Below, piece by piece: positions 43,401 through 53,488 of a stretch of 64,000 nucleotides of DNA (position 1 is its first letter; each line of letters starts with the position of its first letter). A model generated the notes under the pieces. It had not been told where the DNA came from, did no database searches, and saw only the letters and a list, made by a program, of their open reading frames with translations. This DNA is from Malus domestica (lineage: Eukaryota; Streptophyta; Magnoliopsida; Rosales; Rosaceae), in assembly GCF_042453785.1 (NCBI RefSeq), contig NC_091674.1, positions 4,704,001 through 4,768,000 on the forward strand, in the 5' to 3' direction. The translations under genes were made by a program, and so were the position numbers.

Positions 43401-44514
43401 GATTAGCATCTCCTGTCATGTGGTTACTACAACCACTATCAATATACCAGTTTCCATTGACATTTGACTCTGAGATCGCACTATTAGCATAGAACAAATT
43501 CCCTGTCACTTCCACCTGATTTGCAGAGTTTGCCTTTTGCACAGTCTTCCCTACAGTGCATTCTCTAGCCCAATGACCAAATTTATCACAATTATAACAC
43601 TTAGGTTTCCCCTTATATCTACATTCACCAAAATGGAATTTGGAACACACTCTACACTGTGGTTTAACTGCATCTTGCTTCACATACCCAGAAGAGTTTG
43701 AGTTCTGTGTAGGATTAGTGAATGACCTCTGTTGAAACTTAGGCTTAGATTCCCATTTCTTTCCCTTCGAATTCAAGTGCTTATAGGATTTGAATGTACC
43801 AGATTGAGCATTTCCACTGGTTTGTCCTTTTGGACTCACAGAGAATGAGGCAAAAGCCTTTTCAGTGACATCAACACTATGCAAATCAAATCGTTGTTCT
43901 TGACTCTTCAAAATTGCTACAACCTCCTGCAGTTCTACAGTTTCTAAGCACTTGGTATTTTCAATAACTAGACATATGGGATCATATGGTTTACTGAGAC
44001 TAATGAGAACTTTTTGTACAAGCCTTTCATTAGACAGAATCTCACCAAATGTTTTCATCTGATTGATCAATTCATTTAGCCTAGTAAGATACCCAGACAG
44101 AGTTTCATCATCACGCATCCTAGCATACTCAAATTCACGTCTCAGATTTTGTAGTTTCACAGATCTTACCTGATCACCACCATGGTACTCACCATATAGC
44201 AGATCCCATGCCATCTTCGCAGAATCTGCATTGGCTATTCTAGGGAATATCTGATCTGAGACTGCGTTCTGGATAATACCCAGAGCTTTTGCATCCTGCA
44301 TATATGCTGCGACCATTTTCTCATCGTCTTCTTCTTCTTCTGAGCTTCCTTCAGCCTTCTTCTTCTTCTTTGTTTCTGAGATCGTAATCCCTTTTTCAAC
44401 TAATTTCCATAACCCATGAGATTTGAAGATCGTCACCATCTTGATTCTCCAGAACTCGTAGTTCTCACCGGAGAAGATCGGAGTTCTCACCTCAGAACTT
44501 CCAGATCCAGCCAT
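40393..44514 (-). CDS. Copia Gag-Pol polyprotein
   Basis: Single open frame. I favour the ATG at 44512-44514 (MAGSGSSEVRTPIFSGENY), because that start gives the usual Copia Gag N-terminus; an in-frame ATG lies 40 codons upstream at 44632-44634. Domains in order: UBN2-type Gag, a CCHC knuckle (CYNCDKFGHWAREC), aspartic protease (WYIDSGCSNHMTG), GAG-pre-integrase with an HHCC finger (HKRLGHLNLRS, CEGCQFGKQHR), integrase core (HTDLCGPM, LRSDRGGEFVSNEF, QQNGVVERKNR), reverse transcriptase (LDVKSAFLNGQL, YVDDIVYTG), and RNase H (DSDWGGSLEDSKSTSGYAF, STVEAEYIS). No stop or frameshift. It makes the particle and copies and inserts the element. The last codons and stop lie in the 3' LTR. Confidence 0.96.
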   Translation of the reverse strand: MAGSGSSEVRTPIFSGENYEFWRIKMVTIFKSHGLWKLVEKGITISETKKKKKAEGSSEEEEDDEKMVAAYMQDAKALGIIQNAVSDQIFPRIANADSAKMAWDLLYGEYHGGDQVRSVKLQNLRREFEYARMRDDETLSGYLTRLNELINQMKTFGEILSNERLVQKVLISLSKPYDPICLVIENTKCLETVELQEVVAILKSQEQRFDLHSVDVTEKAFASFSVSPKGQTSGNAQSGTFKSYKHLNSKGKKWESKPKFQQRSFTNPTQNSNSSGYVKQDAVKPQCRVCSKFHFGECRYKGKPKCYNCDKFGHWARECTVGKTVQKANSANQVEVTGNLFYANSAISESNVNGNWYIDSGCSNHMTGDANLLVDIKTNVAGKVQMPTGVLVNVAGMGSLEIDTNRGKKYIREVMHLPGLKENLLSVGQMDEHGYYLLFGGGLCSVFDGPTLDNLVIKVKKKENRCYPLSLWKNSQLVLKASTDSNSTWIWHKRLGHLNLRSLKQLRENEMVHGLPQLENIDGVCEGCQFGKQHRDWFPKEKAWRASSPLELIHTDLCGPMQNESIAGNKYFMLLIDDYTRMSWVYFLRQKSEALNCFKKFRAMVELQSGFKVKCLRSDRGGEFVSNEFNQFLEAEGIQRQLSMAYTPQQNGVVERKNRTVVEMAKTMLHDKSMPYFLWAEAMHTAVCILNRSPTKALDNLTPFEAYSGRKPGIGHLKVFGSICYVHIPSEMRQKLDCKSVKCVFVGYATCEKGYRVFDPCTKKLILSRDVVFDETMTWNWKEHSENSVAVTHIQNSHGLGEIQDCASSSSTFSHTEEQESSIQESVEIPQSYDHTPVKWRSINDIMAQCNLCIVEPEKFEEAAQDQAWIKAMEEELTMIEKNRTWELVDRPSDKHVIGVKWVFKTKLNLDGSVQKNKARLVAKGYVQKPGIDYNETFAPVARLDTIRTLIALAAQRSWKLYQLDVKSAFLNGQLQEEVYVEQPEGFVINGKEDKVYRLYKALYGLKQAPRAWYGEIDSYFTQCGFIKSLSEATLYTKTRGDKDILIVSIYVDDIVYTGNNQEMLDEFKEDMKDKYEMTDLGVLHHFLGMGVIQTDTSIFIHQRKYASSLLDKFGLKECKPVSIPLITSEKLSKDDGSGAANEEQYRKIVGSLLYLTATRPDIMYAASLLARYMHCPTNKHYGTAKRVLRYVRGTLDYGLKYEKGKKAVLIGFCDSDWGGSLEDSKSTSGYAFSFGSGVFSWASVKQHCVALSTVEAEYISASEATAQAIWLRFVLEDFGELQVDATPLQCDNTSAISISKNPVFHQKTKHIDRRYHFIKDALQQGIIDLVYCPTKEQVADIFTKALPKDRFNYLRDKLGVISAQSLKGSVSV

Positions 44515-44659
44515 CTTCGAGCTTTGATGATGCGAATACAAATCGAAATCGAGTTTTATGGAATTCCGGCAATGTCGCTCAATCTGAAACGAGCTCAAGT
44601 GTAGCTCGATTGATTTTTTACGCCCAGATCTCAAATGATCGAACCAGGCTCTGAGGCCA

Positions 44660-45032
44660 TGTTAAAGTTCTAATTGAAGTGTTTTTAGTTGGATGAGAAG
44701 TAGGAATAAGGATAAGCTCAAAAACTCAAATACAATGGAGAGAAGATTATGATGGTGGTGCTCTCTGTTGAAACTTGCACAGAGAGTAAAACTGCATATA
44801 TTGCTTCACACGCACACACTGTGCACAACGGTTGGGTTACAAAGCATAATAGAAAGAGAATGATCTCTGCCACACATCTAGATGGACACAAGGAGATCTT
44901 CACACCTGTTACAAAACCCTTTTTACAATATGACCTCTACACTTGGTTTAATTACCAAAGTGAATACACAATTAGACACAAGACTTATTTACTTCTAATA
45001 TTCATGTAAGCTCAATAGCTTATACACTAACA
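44660..45032 (-). repeat. 5' LTR of the intact Copia element
   Basis: 373 bp, identical to 40033-40405. It carries the element's promoter by family rule; no TATA position is assigned here. Confidence 0.95.
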
Positions 45033-45659
45033 AAAAACCATTCAAAAGCTTCCGTAGCCTGTACCTTGCGACTGTTTATATACTCCATAAGCGAGGGGAC
45101 ATCAAAGTATTTAAGTTCTTCTTAGCATTCAAGTGGACTGGATTTCTGAAAGCATATGATGTCCCCATCTTTAATCTAGAAAACAAAGCATCAAATAGTT
45201 TCCTAGCGATGTGCAAAGCATCAAAACGGTTCATTCCTGTTGCAGACACTTGTTTGCAATATGCCAAGCATACAATAGAAACAATTACCTGACTTAATTG
45301 CAACGAGGTCCTCTTGTCGACATTGACACAACTGACACTTGGATAAAACTGTATTTCCTGAATGTATCATAACACGTAAATTTTTCTACTTAAGAATGCT
45401 ACACCAGAACGCGGATCAAATAGTTATATGCATGCATACATACAGCGGACAATGTTTATGTAATATATGTTATGGCACAGCTGATGCTAAAAAATTAATG
45501 TGAAACGAACCTGATAAAGTTCAATTTCTTCCTCAGCGGAAAACCCAGCCAGTTGATTTAACTTTGCTAAAATTTCGATTGGCTCACTAGACCTCTTCAC
45601 ATAAAGCCTACCAACAAAACTGGCAACACAAAAGAAGCTTAAATCAGGTGGAGGTTTAT

Positions 45660-45735
45660 AGCTCTACTGATCGAGAGCATTTAACCCTACACCTAAGAAC
45701 AGAGTTCGAATCCCCCCTCCCCATCCCTTGTAAGT
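45660..45735 (+). repeat. tRNA-like (SINE or tRNA-derived) fragment
   Basis: An A-box-like tagctctactgatcgagagc is followed about 30 bases later by a B-box-like gagttcgaatcc, the spacing of a polymerase III promoter. The cloverleaf is not complete, so a SINE head or tRNA pseudogene is likelier than a tRNA. It sits in the intron between the exon 19 and 18 equivalents of the UBP pseudogene. Confidence 0.35.
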
Positions 45736-46730
45736 TGCAACAAAAGACTAAATCAGTGAACGAAAATGAGAAGGAGAAAATATGATAACTGAGCAAAAAG
45801 AGCCAGATCTACCGTAGTCCTTGTTTCTCTGGTTCATAAAGCTTAAAGAAAAGAAGGACATCTTCGTTGGTTCAGGCAGAGGAATAGGGTGTAGATCCTG
45901 GAGAATTCAAAGAAGCATAAAAATCATGAGAAAGATCTATTTTCATACAGCAATTGCAACTACAATGAGCCAAAAACCATCTCTAACAACAAGATAGAGT
46001 AAGACTGGATTACCGGCCCAAACTCTACTTCCAAAAATAAATTTAGCTCGAAATTTTTATGACTTTCACTTGATATTGCTGTGAGTTGTTCAACCTACGA
46101 GACACAAGTAGCCATCATTCTTTTTTCAGATGACACTGACGGGCGCCAATGTCAACCTCAAAACACAATTAACAAATCCATTCTTTAAGCACTTTGCTAA
46201 ATTCCTTATTCACAAAAGAAATCAGTGGTCACAATCATTCATAATTCGATGATAAACTCGAGTACCTCAGTCTCAGAGGCAACAAACAATACCTAACCCC
46301 ATCCCTTGAAAAGAAAAAGGTAGCACCGAAAAAAGGAAATAGCGGGTTACCACTAAAACCAGGTGACAAAATAAAAACCATGAATTAAGAGAATCACAAT
46401 TAACAAATCCAGAGATAAAGCAGATAGGTTAGGAGCAAAGCCTCCAAGTGTCTTCTGTAATATTGAGATTTTTTAAAAAGTATGAAGTATGAAGTGTGAA
46501 GTACATACTGATTGTGATTCCTCCTGAAGTGTCAATGGACGATGGGGGCGATATGTGCAGTGTAATCTCTTGTGCCAAATCCAGAAACGCTGAAATTGCA
46601 CTGGTATACCAAACTCTTTTTGCAAAATACTCCTGTGAACCATTTCAAAATTAGAAATCTAGACATACAACAACAAAGCCTTTTCCCACTAAATCTAGAC
46701 ATACAGAGAAAAATACAGAATCCGATAGTT

Positions 46731-46763
46731 GGGGGGGGGGGGGGGGTGGGGGTGGTGGGGGGA
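46731..46763. repeat. Poly-G run
   Basis: Guanine run interrupted by a few T, in an intron of the UBP pseudogene. Simple sequence, possibly error-prone in assembly. Confidence 0.9.
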
Positions 46764-47354
46764 AAGGAAGAAGACATGAATGCACAAAAGTAAGCATTTA
46801 CTGCTGTACCTTGAAAAGAAAAAACGGAGTCTTTTGCTGAATACGAAAACTATGAGCCTTTTCATAGTCTACTAGGTCAAATTAGAAATCCCTTCCAATC
46901 TGTTTTGCTAGGTCCTCATCTCGAGCAACCTAACCTTACAAACAAATTTCTTCTGCCATTATTTTTTACGTACACCAGCTACCTTTACTAACACGTCTGA
47001 ACAAGCAATGGTAAGAGCGTGGATAGACAGAAGCTTTTACCTTAACAATAGTATAAAGCCACATTTTTGCCTCGTCTCCCCTTTTGCCCTCCTCCTCTTG
47101 TTCTTCCTTCAACCGTATCTGAAATAAAACAAACAATGTCAGCTCAGTCTTTTAGTTGGACACTACTTTAATAGTTTAATGCAAAACTCAAAATTGATTT
47201 AATAGTATTGATTAGAAGCAAGACAACCTCAGCTTCAACAACGACTGTATCATTCACCAAATAACCCGCATTCGGGTCATAAAGCTCACTAAGAGGCATG
47301 AATGATGTACGTCCCTTGCAATTCTCTCTCGCATTGAACTGGTGTTGTGCGTCT

Positions 47355-48124
47355 GCGTCATACAAAGTATCAAGAATATTTAAGAACTGCACACGAAAAT
47401 GAAGTTGCTTCTGATGAAACAAACTTCAAGTAATAGTTTTGCTGCATCAGTGAAGCTCTTTACAATTTATTACCATACTAATACTTCGCGTATCCATAAC
47501 TTTTCTTTAACTTTTTCCTGTTGCTTAATGGTTTCCCCATATGCAAACCAGAAAAAAAAAATAACTTATGGACCATTATAAGGATAGATTTTGGGAAATT
47601 TTATTTGAACCCATGTTATGTATTTCTGCACCCAATTAATAATTATTTCCTAATAAACTACCAAATGTGCCCTTAGGTGACAGGAAAAAAAAAAAATATT
47701 AGAACACAAAACCCATCAACCATCAACACACTTGATCTTTACACTCAATCCCTCATTTTTGTTGGTGAACCCAAACCCAAACGCAGTTAACCACCGTTGC
47801 TCTCATCTCTCTATGTCTTTCTTGTTAGGTTAACTTTTTTTTGTGCCTATTAATTTGATAAACTAATATATATGGAACATTATTATTAAGTCAATTCGGT
47901 CAATGTGAATTAGTATTTTGGTTTTGTTATCAACCTAGTGGGATTAAACGTCAACAACTTGGGGAATAAACAACAACTAATGAAGGGAAGCTACAGGTTC
48001 CAACAGACGGGCTGACGGAGAAAGAGAGAGAGTCCGTAAGGAAGGGAGTTAGTGCAGTAACATACATCGAAGTCATTGTCGACAGCAAAGCCGGTGGAGC
48101 ATTGCAGTTCCATTCGGTTCAAGA
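47355..48124. other. Spacer between the UBP pseudogene and the truncated Copia
   Basis: The first 200 bases may be diverged UBP intron 4. The rest is AT-rich, then a purine-rich stretch (47985-48120) of unknown origin that runs into the truncated Copia gag. No gene identified. Confidence 0.35.
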
Positions 48125-48134
48125 GGAAAGAGAC

Positions 48135-51100
48135 TGAAATTTGAGCATTTTGTTGAATTCCTTGCCGGACTCTTATGAGCATTTTGTTACCACTATTATG
48201 CATGGTAAAGAAACTATGAAATTTGAAGATATGTCAAATGCCTTGATAAATTATGAAATGAGGCGTAGAGATAAAAATCATGATAGTACCTCTGAAGCTT
48301 TATTTGTTAGAGGTAGATCATCGGAGAGGAGATCCTCTTCTAGTAGGAAAAAATCACACTCTCGACCTAGAGGAAACTCTAAAGGTAGAAAAACCTTGGA
48401 AATGGATGAATGTGCCTTTTGTCATAATAAGGGTCATTGGAAGAAAGATTGTCCTAAGCTGAGACCAAAGGAAAAGAAAGTTTTGAAGCCAATGTTGCTG
48501 AGGTTGAAACAGATTTTTTTGATTTATCTTTAACCACTTCCTCATCATTTGATTGTGCTACTAAATGGGTGTTGGATACGGGTTGTACTCATCATATGAC
48601 TCATCACAAGGATTGGTTTTCAAGCTTGAAAGAGTTTGATGGTGGTGTTGTGTTCATGGGAGATGACAATCCTTGTACAACAAAAGGGATTGGTACATTT
48701 CGTTTGAAGTTGCATGATGACATGGTTAAAGAGTTGATAGGTGTTCGATATGTACCGAATTTAAAGAAAAATCTTATCTCTTTAGGAACTTTAGAAGCCA
48801 AGGGCTTCAGGTTTCATTCAGATGGGCAGACATTGAAAGTTACTTATGATGCACTTGTTGTGATGAAAGCTCCTCGATGTGGTCATTTGTATCTATTGCA
48901 AGGAAGCAGCGTGACAGGTGAAGCGTATGTAGTCTCAGAAAATATAGGCACATCTGATTCAGATACTACTAGACTATGGCATATGAGATTAGGCCATGCC
49001 GGTGAGAAAGCTCTACAAGGGCTTGTGAAAAAAGGTCTTCTAAAAGGTTCCACGACTTGTAAGCTTGATTTCTGCGAGCATTGTATCTTGGGGAAACAAG
49101 CTAGAGTGAAGTTTGGTACTACAATACATCAGACGAAGGGCATTCTTGATTATGTGCATTTAGATGTTTGAGCTCCTACAAAGACTCCCTCTTTGAGTGG
49201 TAGACATTGGTTCGTGACCTTTGTAGATGATTATTCTAGAAGGTATTGGGTCTACACTATGAAGCACAAAAGTGAGGTGTTGAGCATTTTCTTGAGTTGG
49301 AAGAAAATGGTTGAGAACCAGACTGGGATAAAGATTAAGATTTTGAGATCGGATAATGGTGTGAATACACATCCGACCCTTTCTTTAAAGTTTGCAAAGA
49401 GGAAGGGATTGTGAGACATTTTAGTGTCCAGGGAACTCCACAACAAAATGGAGTTGCATAAAGATTGAATCGAACCTTGCTTGAGAAGGTTAGATGCATG
49501 TTGTCTCAGTCGGGTTTGAGCAAGTTGTTTTGGACAGAGGCAGTTAATTATGCATGTCACATCATCAACCGGTTACCTTTAGCTGCTGTGCAGGGTAAGA
49601 CACCAATGGACGTATGGACTGGAAAACCTTCTTCTGATTATGACTATATTCGTATTTTTGGTTCACCTGCTTATTTTCATGTGACTGAAAATAAACTTGA
49701 TCCTAAAGCCAAAAAGGCTATATTTCTTAGTTTTAGTAGTGGTGTCAAACGTTATAGATTGTGGTGCCCAGAGATGAAGAAACTTGTAATTAGCAGAGAT
49801 GTGACATTTGATGAAGAAAGTATGTACAAAGACTCTGAGAAGAATGTGAAAGATGTCCAACAAGTGGAGCTTGAGAAAGTTGCCTCTGGTACTTCAAATC
49901 CTATTTCTGCTGATGTCGAAGTCACTACAAGTGAAGAAGTTGGAGACCATGAGGATGTTCAAGAAGTTGAACTTGAAAATTATATTCAAGTTGAAGAGCA
50001 AGTTTCACCTCAAGAGTCTATTGCCAAGAACAGAGGAAAAAGACAAATTACCAAGTCAACTCGGTATAGTGACTATGTTGCTTTTGCTCTTCCTATTATC
50101 ACTGATGATATTCCATCCAATTTCGAGGAAGCCATTGAGAGTGAGGAGAATGAGAGGTGGTGCAATGCCATGGGTGATGAGATGAATTCTCTCTTGAAGA
50201 ACAGGACTTGGGAGTTAGCTAAATTGCCTAAGGGCAAGAAAACTATCGGTTGCAAATGAGTGTATGCCAAGAAGGAAGATGCTGATGAGAAAAGCAAAGT
50301 GAGATTCAAAGCAAGATTAGTTGCTAAATGGTATGCATAAAAGGAGGGCATTGACTACAACGAAATCTTTTCTCCGGTTATGAAGCCACTCCTTAATTCA
50401 CATTATGTTAGCTCTTGTTGCACATTATGATCTTGAGCTTGTGTAACTCGATGTGAAGATGGCTTTCCTACATGGTGATTTGAATGAAGATATCTATATG
50501 TGTCAACCGGATGGGTATACAGTGAAAGGGAAAGAGAATTTGTTTTGCAAATTGAAGAAATCACTTTATGGCTTGAAGCAATCCCCAAGGCAATGGTATT
50601 TGAGGTTTGATAAATTTATGAGAGGCCAAAATTATTCTAGAAGTCAATATGATCATTGTGTGTACTTCAAGAAGTTGCAAGATGGGTCTTTCATTTAATT
50701 GTTGATATATGTTAATGATATGTTGATTGCCTCAAAGAATGTTGAAGAGATTGAGAAATTGAAGAAGCAAATGAAGAATGAGTTTGAGATGAAGGATCTT
50801 GGTGAAGCGAAAAAGATCCTTAGCATGGAGATCAGTAGAGATAGAGTGCAGGGTTTGGTCAGTTTGAATCAAAGACAATACCTTGAAAAGTTGATTCGAA
50901 AGTTTGGAGTTCATGATTCAACCAAACCGGTTGGTACCCCTTTGACTCCTCATTTTAAATTGAGTTCTCTACAATGTCCTAAAACTGATAAAGAGAAGTT
51001 GCAAATGAAAAATATACCATATGCAAATTTGGTTGGTAGTTTGATGTATGTAATGGTATGCTCTAGACCGGATATTGCTCATGCAGTTGGCATGGTGAGT

Positions 51101-51650
51101 CAATATATGCATAATCCAGGTAAAGAGCATTGGAAAGCAGCTAAATGGATATTGAGGTATCTCTATGGTACTCGAGACGTTGGTTTATGCTTTGAGAGAG
51201 ATGACTCTGGTATTGGTCATTTTGCAGTTGGTTATGTTGATTCAGATTATGCAGGTGATCTGGATGGAAGGAAGTCTACTACAGGCTATGTGTTTACTAT
51301 GGCTAAAGGGCCAGTTTGTTGGAGGTCCATTTTGCAGTCGTCTGTTGCCTTGTCTACTATAGAGGCTGAATATATGGCAGTTGTTGAAGCTATAAAGGAG
51401 GTCATTTGGATACATGGGTTGATTAGAGATTTGAGGGTTGATCAGAAGTAGGTGGAGGTACATTGTGATTGTCAGAGTGCCATTTATTTGGTTAAGTATC
51501 AGGTTCATCATGCGAGGACCAAACACATAGATGTGCGTGAAGTCATTGGTGAAAGAGAGATTATTCTCTAGAAGATTCCAACTAAAGACAACCCCGCTGA
51601 TATGTTGACTAAGGTTGTTGGTGTAGCCAAGGTTGTTCATTGTTTGAACT
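48135..51650 (+). pseudogene. Copia Gag-Pol pseudogene
   Basis: Pieces in order: Gag tail (SILLNSLPDSYEHFVTTIMH, knuckle CAFCHNKGHWKKDC), protease (LDTGCTHHMTHHKDWF), GAG-pre-integrase (LWHMRLGHAGEKALQGL, CEHCILGKQARVKF), integrase (FVTFVDDYSRRYWVYTMKH), RT (MKMAFLHGDLNEDIYM, YVNDMLIAS) and RNase H (DSDYAGDLDGRKSTTGYVFT). Damage: frameshift near 48530, stop at about 49169 (LDV-stop-APTKTP), frameshift near 49410, stop in place of an integrase Glu codon near 49460, stops near 50258, 50340 and 50697 (just before the YVND box), stop near 51449. RT box YVND instead of YVDD is a further lesion. Not functional. Confidence 0.9.
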
Positions 51651-51815
51651 TGGCTCACATTATGCCTATATAAAGAAGGCGTTGAGCAGTAGGAGTTTTG
51701 AAGGATTTGGCTCGGCATGAGTTGTTCTCTTGCTAGTGTTTGTGAGTGATTTTTTTGTGTTGATTGTGTTGGTTGGCTTATCATGGTGTTTTTAGAATTT
51801 GGCCAAGGTGGAGAT

Positions 51816-52473
51816 TGTTGGATAGTGGCCAAAATTAGTGGCCAACTTGCAAATACCTTTTGATTAAATAAAAGAAAAGAAAAGGTGGACAACATCATTG
51901 TGTCCCTTCCTTGTTTTGGGGAAAAGAAAAAGGCACATTGTCTAAAGTTAGTTTTTTTGGCCATCAACACCCATGGGTTTTGGTTCTTAACATAGAGTTG
52001 TTGCCCTTGGAGCAATTTTGAGAGAGAAGAGAAGTGTGCACCAGAAAAACAGAGAAGAAAAAATAGAAGTGCAGCAGCCCCTCTTTGAAGAGAAGAAGAA
52101 AGTGCTCATCTCTTTGGTTAGTAATCACCCATCAAGATAGTTGTTGTTGTAATAGCTTTGAGCTTTGTATAGAGAAGAAATTAATCACTATATTTCTTTC
52201 TCTATTTGTTTCTTTGGTGTGTGAGAGCTATTGGTTGTATTGGGGTTTTGGGTTGTGAGCTTGCCAACACTTTGTAAACTCCCATTTGGTTGATAATGAA
52301 TTATTAGGTGAGCTTCTACTGTTTCGAAGATGTACTCCAGTTATACTGACTGTTGAGGAACCTCATTAAAATCTTGGTGTCTTTTATATTTTGTTCTTGC
52401 ATTCCATTTGATATATTTCATGTGGGTTAGCTTGAGTTGGTTCCAACGGGTTTGGTGCTATCCTAGCACAACA
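51816..52473 (+). repeat. 3' LTR of the truncated Copia
   Basis: 658 bp, preceded by the polypurine tract. Its right end (tcctagcacaaca) directly abuts UBP-derived sequence, so the element inserted in a UBP copy. Confidence 0.8.
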
Positions 52474-53488
52474 TAATTTTCTGAATGTATATAATGTCCC
52501 CATCTTGAATATGGAAAAAAGCATCTAACAGTAAACTAACGTAGACACTTGTTCACAATATACCAAACATACAACATAGCAAGTTACCTGATTTAATTGA
52601 AACGGTTTACCCTTGTCAAGGTGTTTGCATACGATGCAAGGAACAAACCCTATTTCCTGAAAGGAGCAAACAAAATGATAAAACTTTAATTTGCTCCAGA
52701 ATGCTATACCGAAGCTTGCATCCAAGAGTTTTGAATTAACAAGATTAAGCAAAGGCATATTAGGTGCCAAATAGTAAATGTGAAACAGACCTTGTAAAAT
52801 TCAAAATCTACATCAGGGGCAAAACCAGCCAGTTGATTTAACTCTGATAAAATCCATGGTGTAGATCCTGGAGCATTTCATCAAAGCAATGTAATAGTAA
52901 GAAAAAAAATGTTTAATACAGCAACTGTAATTGAAATAAGCCTCAAATGACGGGTCTTAAAAGAGGATTACAAATTAAGAAGAACAAGTGATGATTTTAG
53001 ACAAATAATCCAAGTTTAAAAGCAGGAATTGTAAAGTAGATACTGATTGTAATTCTTCATATGGTGTCAATCAAGGTTCTAAAAGACGCTAAGCGCTAGT
53101 CGGGCGGCGGGTTAGGGCCTAGTGCGTAGGCGAACTAGACAGATTTATGTAAATTTATTATATTTCGTGTGAATAAGTGTCAGTTTATACTTAAAATATA
53201 AACAATTTCATTATAAGCTACAAAATAGAATAACATATATATTATGATGTATTGGAACATAGTGAAAACATAGAGAACAAGCATATAATGTGTGTTCATT
53301 TAAGTTTACAACAACTCTCTTACAATTTATTGAAAACAATAAAATGCAAAATGAAAGCTATCTATTTTCTGTCTAAGTGAGTCGCAACCTAGGCAGGTGC
53401 CTAGACGGGTCTGGACGGGCTAGGCGGGTACCTAGGCGGCGGGTTCCTCAGTAGGTCTAGGCACAATTTCTTAATTTTCAAATGCTTA

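Larger units (their letters stand above)
40033..45032 (-). mobile_element. Intact, very young Copia LTR retrotransposon
   Basis: Two 373-bp LTRs (40033-40405 and 44660-45032) read as identical base for base. Flanks are AAAAA on both sides (40028-40032, 45033-45037), consistent with a 5-bp duplication but in an A-rich site. The single ORF is unbroken. On the minus strand the primer-binding site follows the 5' LTR (tggcctcagagcctggtt, 44641-44659, similar to the initiator-Met type), and a purine tract (aaaggggag) abuts the 3' LTR at 40406. All parts needed for movement seem to be present. It lies between the exon 21 and 22 equivalents of the UBP pseudogene. Confidence 0.96.
37379..47354 (-). 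pseudogene. UBP12/13 partial duplicate lacking the catalytic core (copy 2)
   Basis: Exon equivalents run in the parental order (plus coordinates, approximate): exon 31 at 37379-37456, 30 at 37591-37667, 29 at 37760-37880, 28 at 38050-38198, 27 at 38494-38561, 26 at 38753-38820, 25 at 39175-39245, 24 at 39390-39490, 23 at 39580-39760, 22 at 39850-39906, 21 at 45062-45178, 20 at 45291-45359, 19 at 45512-45620, 18 at 45814-45899, 17 at 46013-46096, 16 at 46509-46632, 15 at 46810-46929, 14 at 47040-47119 and part of 5 at 47215-47354. Exons 6-13 and the Cys box of exon 5 are gone in one deletion whose junction is at 47164-47215. There is an in-frame stop in the exon 15 equivalent (gatttctaatttgac). 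Introns are kept, so it arose by DNA duplication, not retroposition. A Copia element splits it. Confidence 0.9.
48125..52473 (+). mobile_element. 5'-truncated Copia retrotransposon
   Basis: Coding remnants from mid-gag to RNase H are followed by a purine tract (ggccaaggtggagat) and a 658-bp LTR (51816-52473) with TGTTGG...CAACA ends. No matching 5' LTR or primer-binding site lies upstream, so the left end is missing. It belongs to a different Copia family from the intact element at 40-45 kb (opposite strand, different LTR and protein). Confidence 0.85.

Noticed and set aside
40091..45009. Identical pairs of small ORFs (61 and 86 codons) at both ends of the Copia element
   Set aside because: They are the same LTR sequence read twice; no codon signal or known similarity.
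36960..47420. A second functional UBP gene
   Set aside because: It lacks exons 1-4, the catalytic Cys and His exons and the last exon, and contains in-frame stops.
51242..52015. 257-codon minus-strand ORF
   Set aside because: Reverse frame of the Copia RNase H region and LTR; composition follows the opposite strand.
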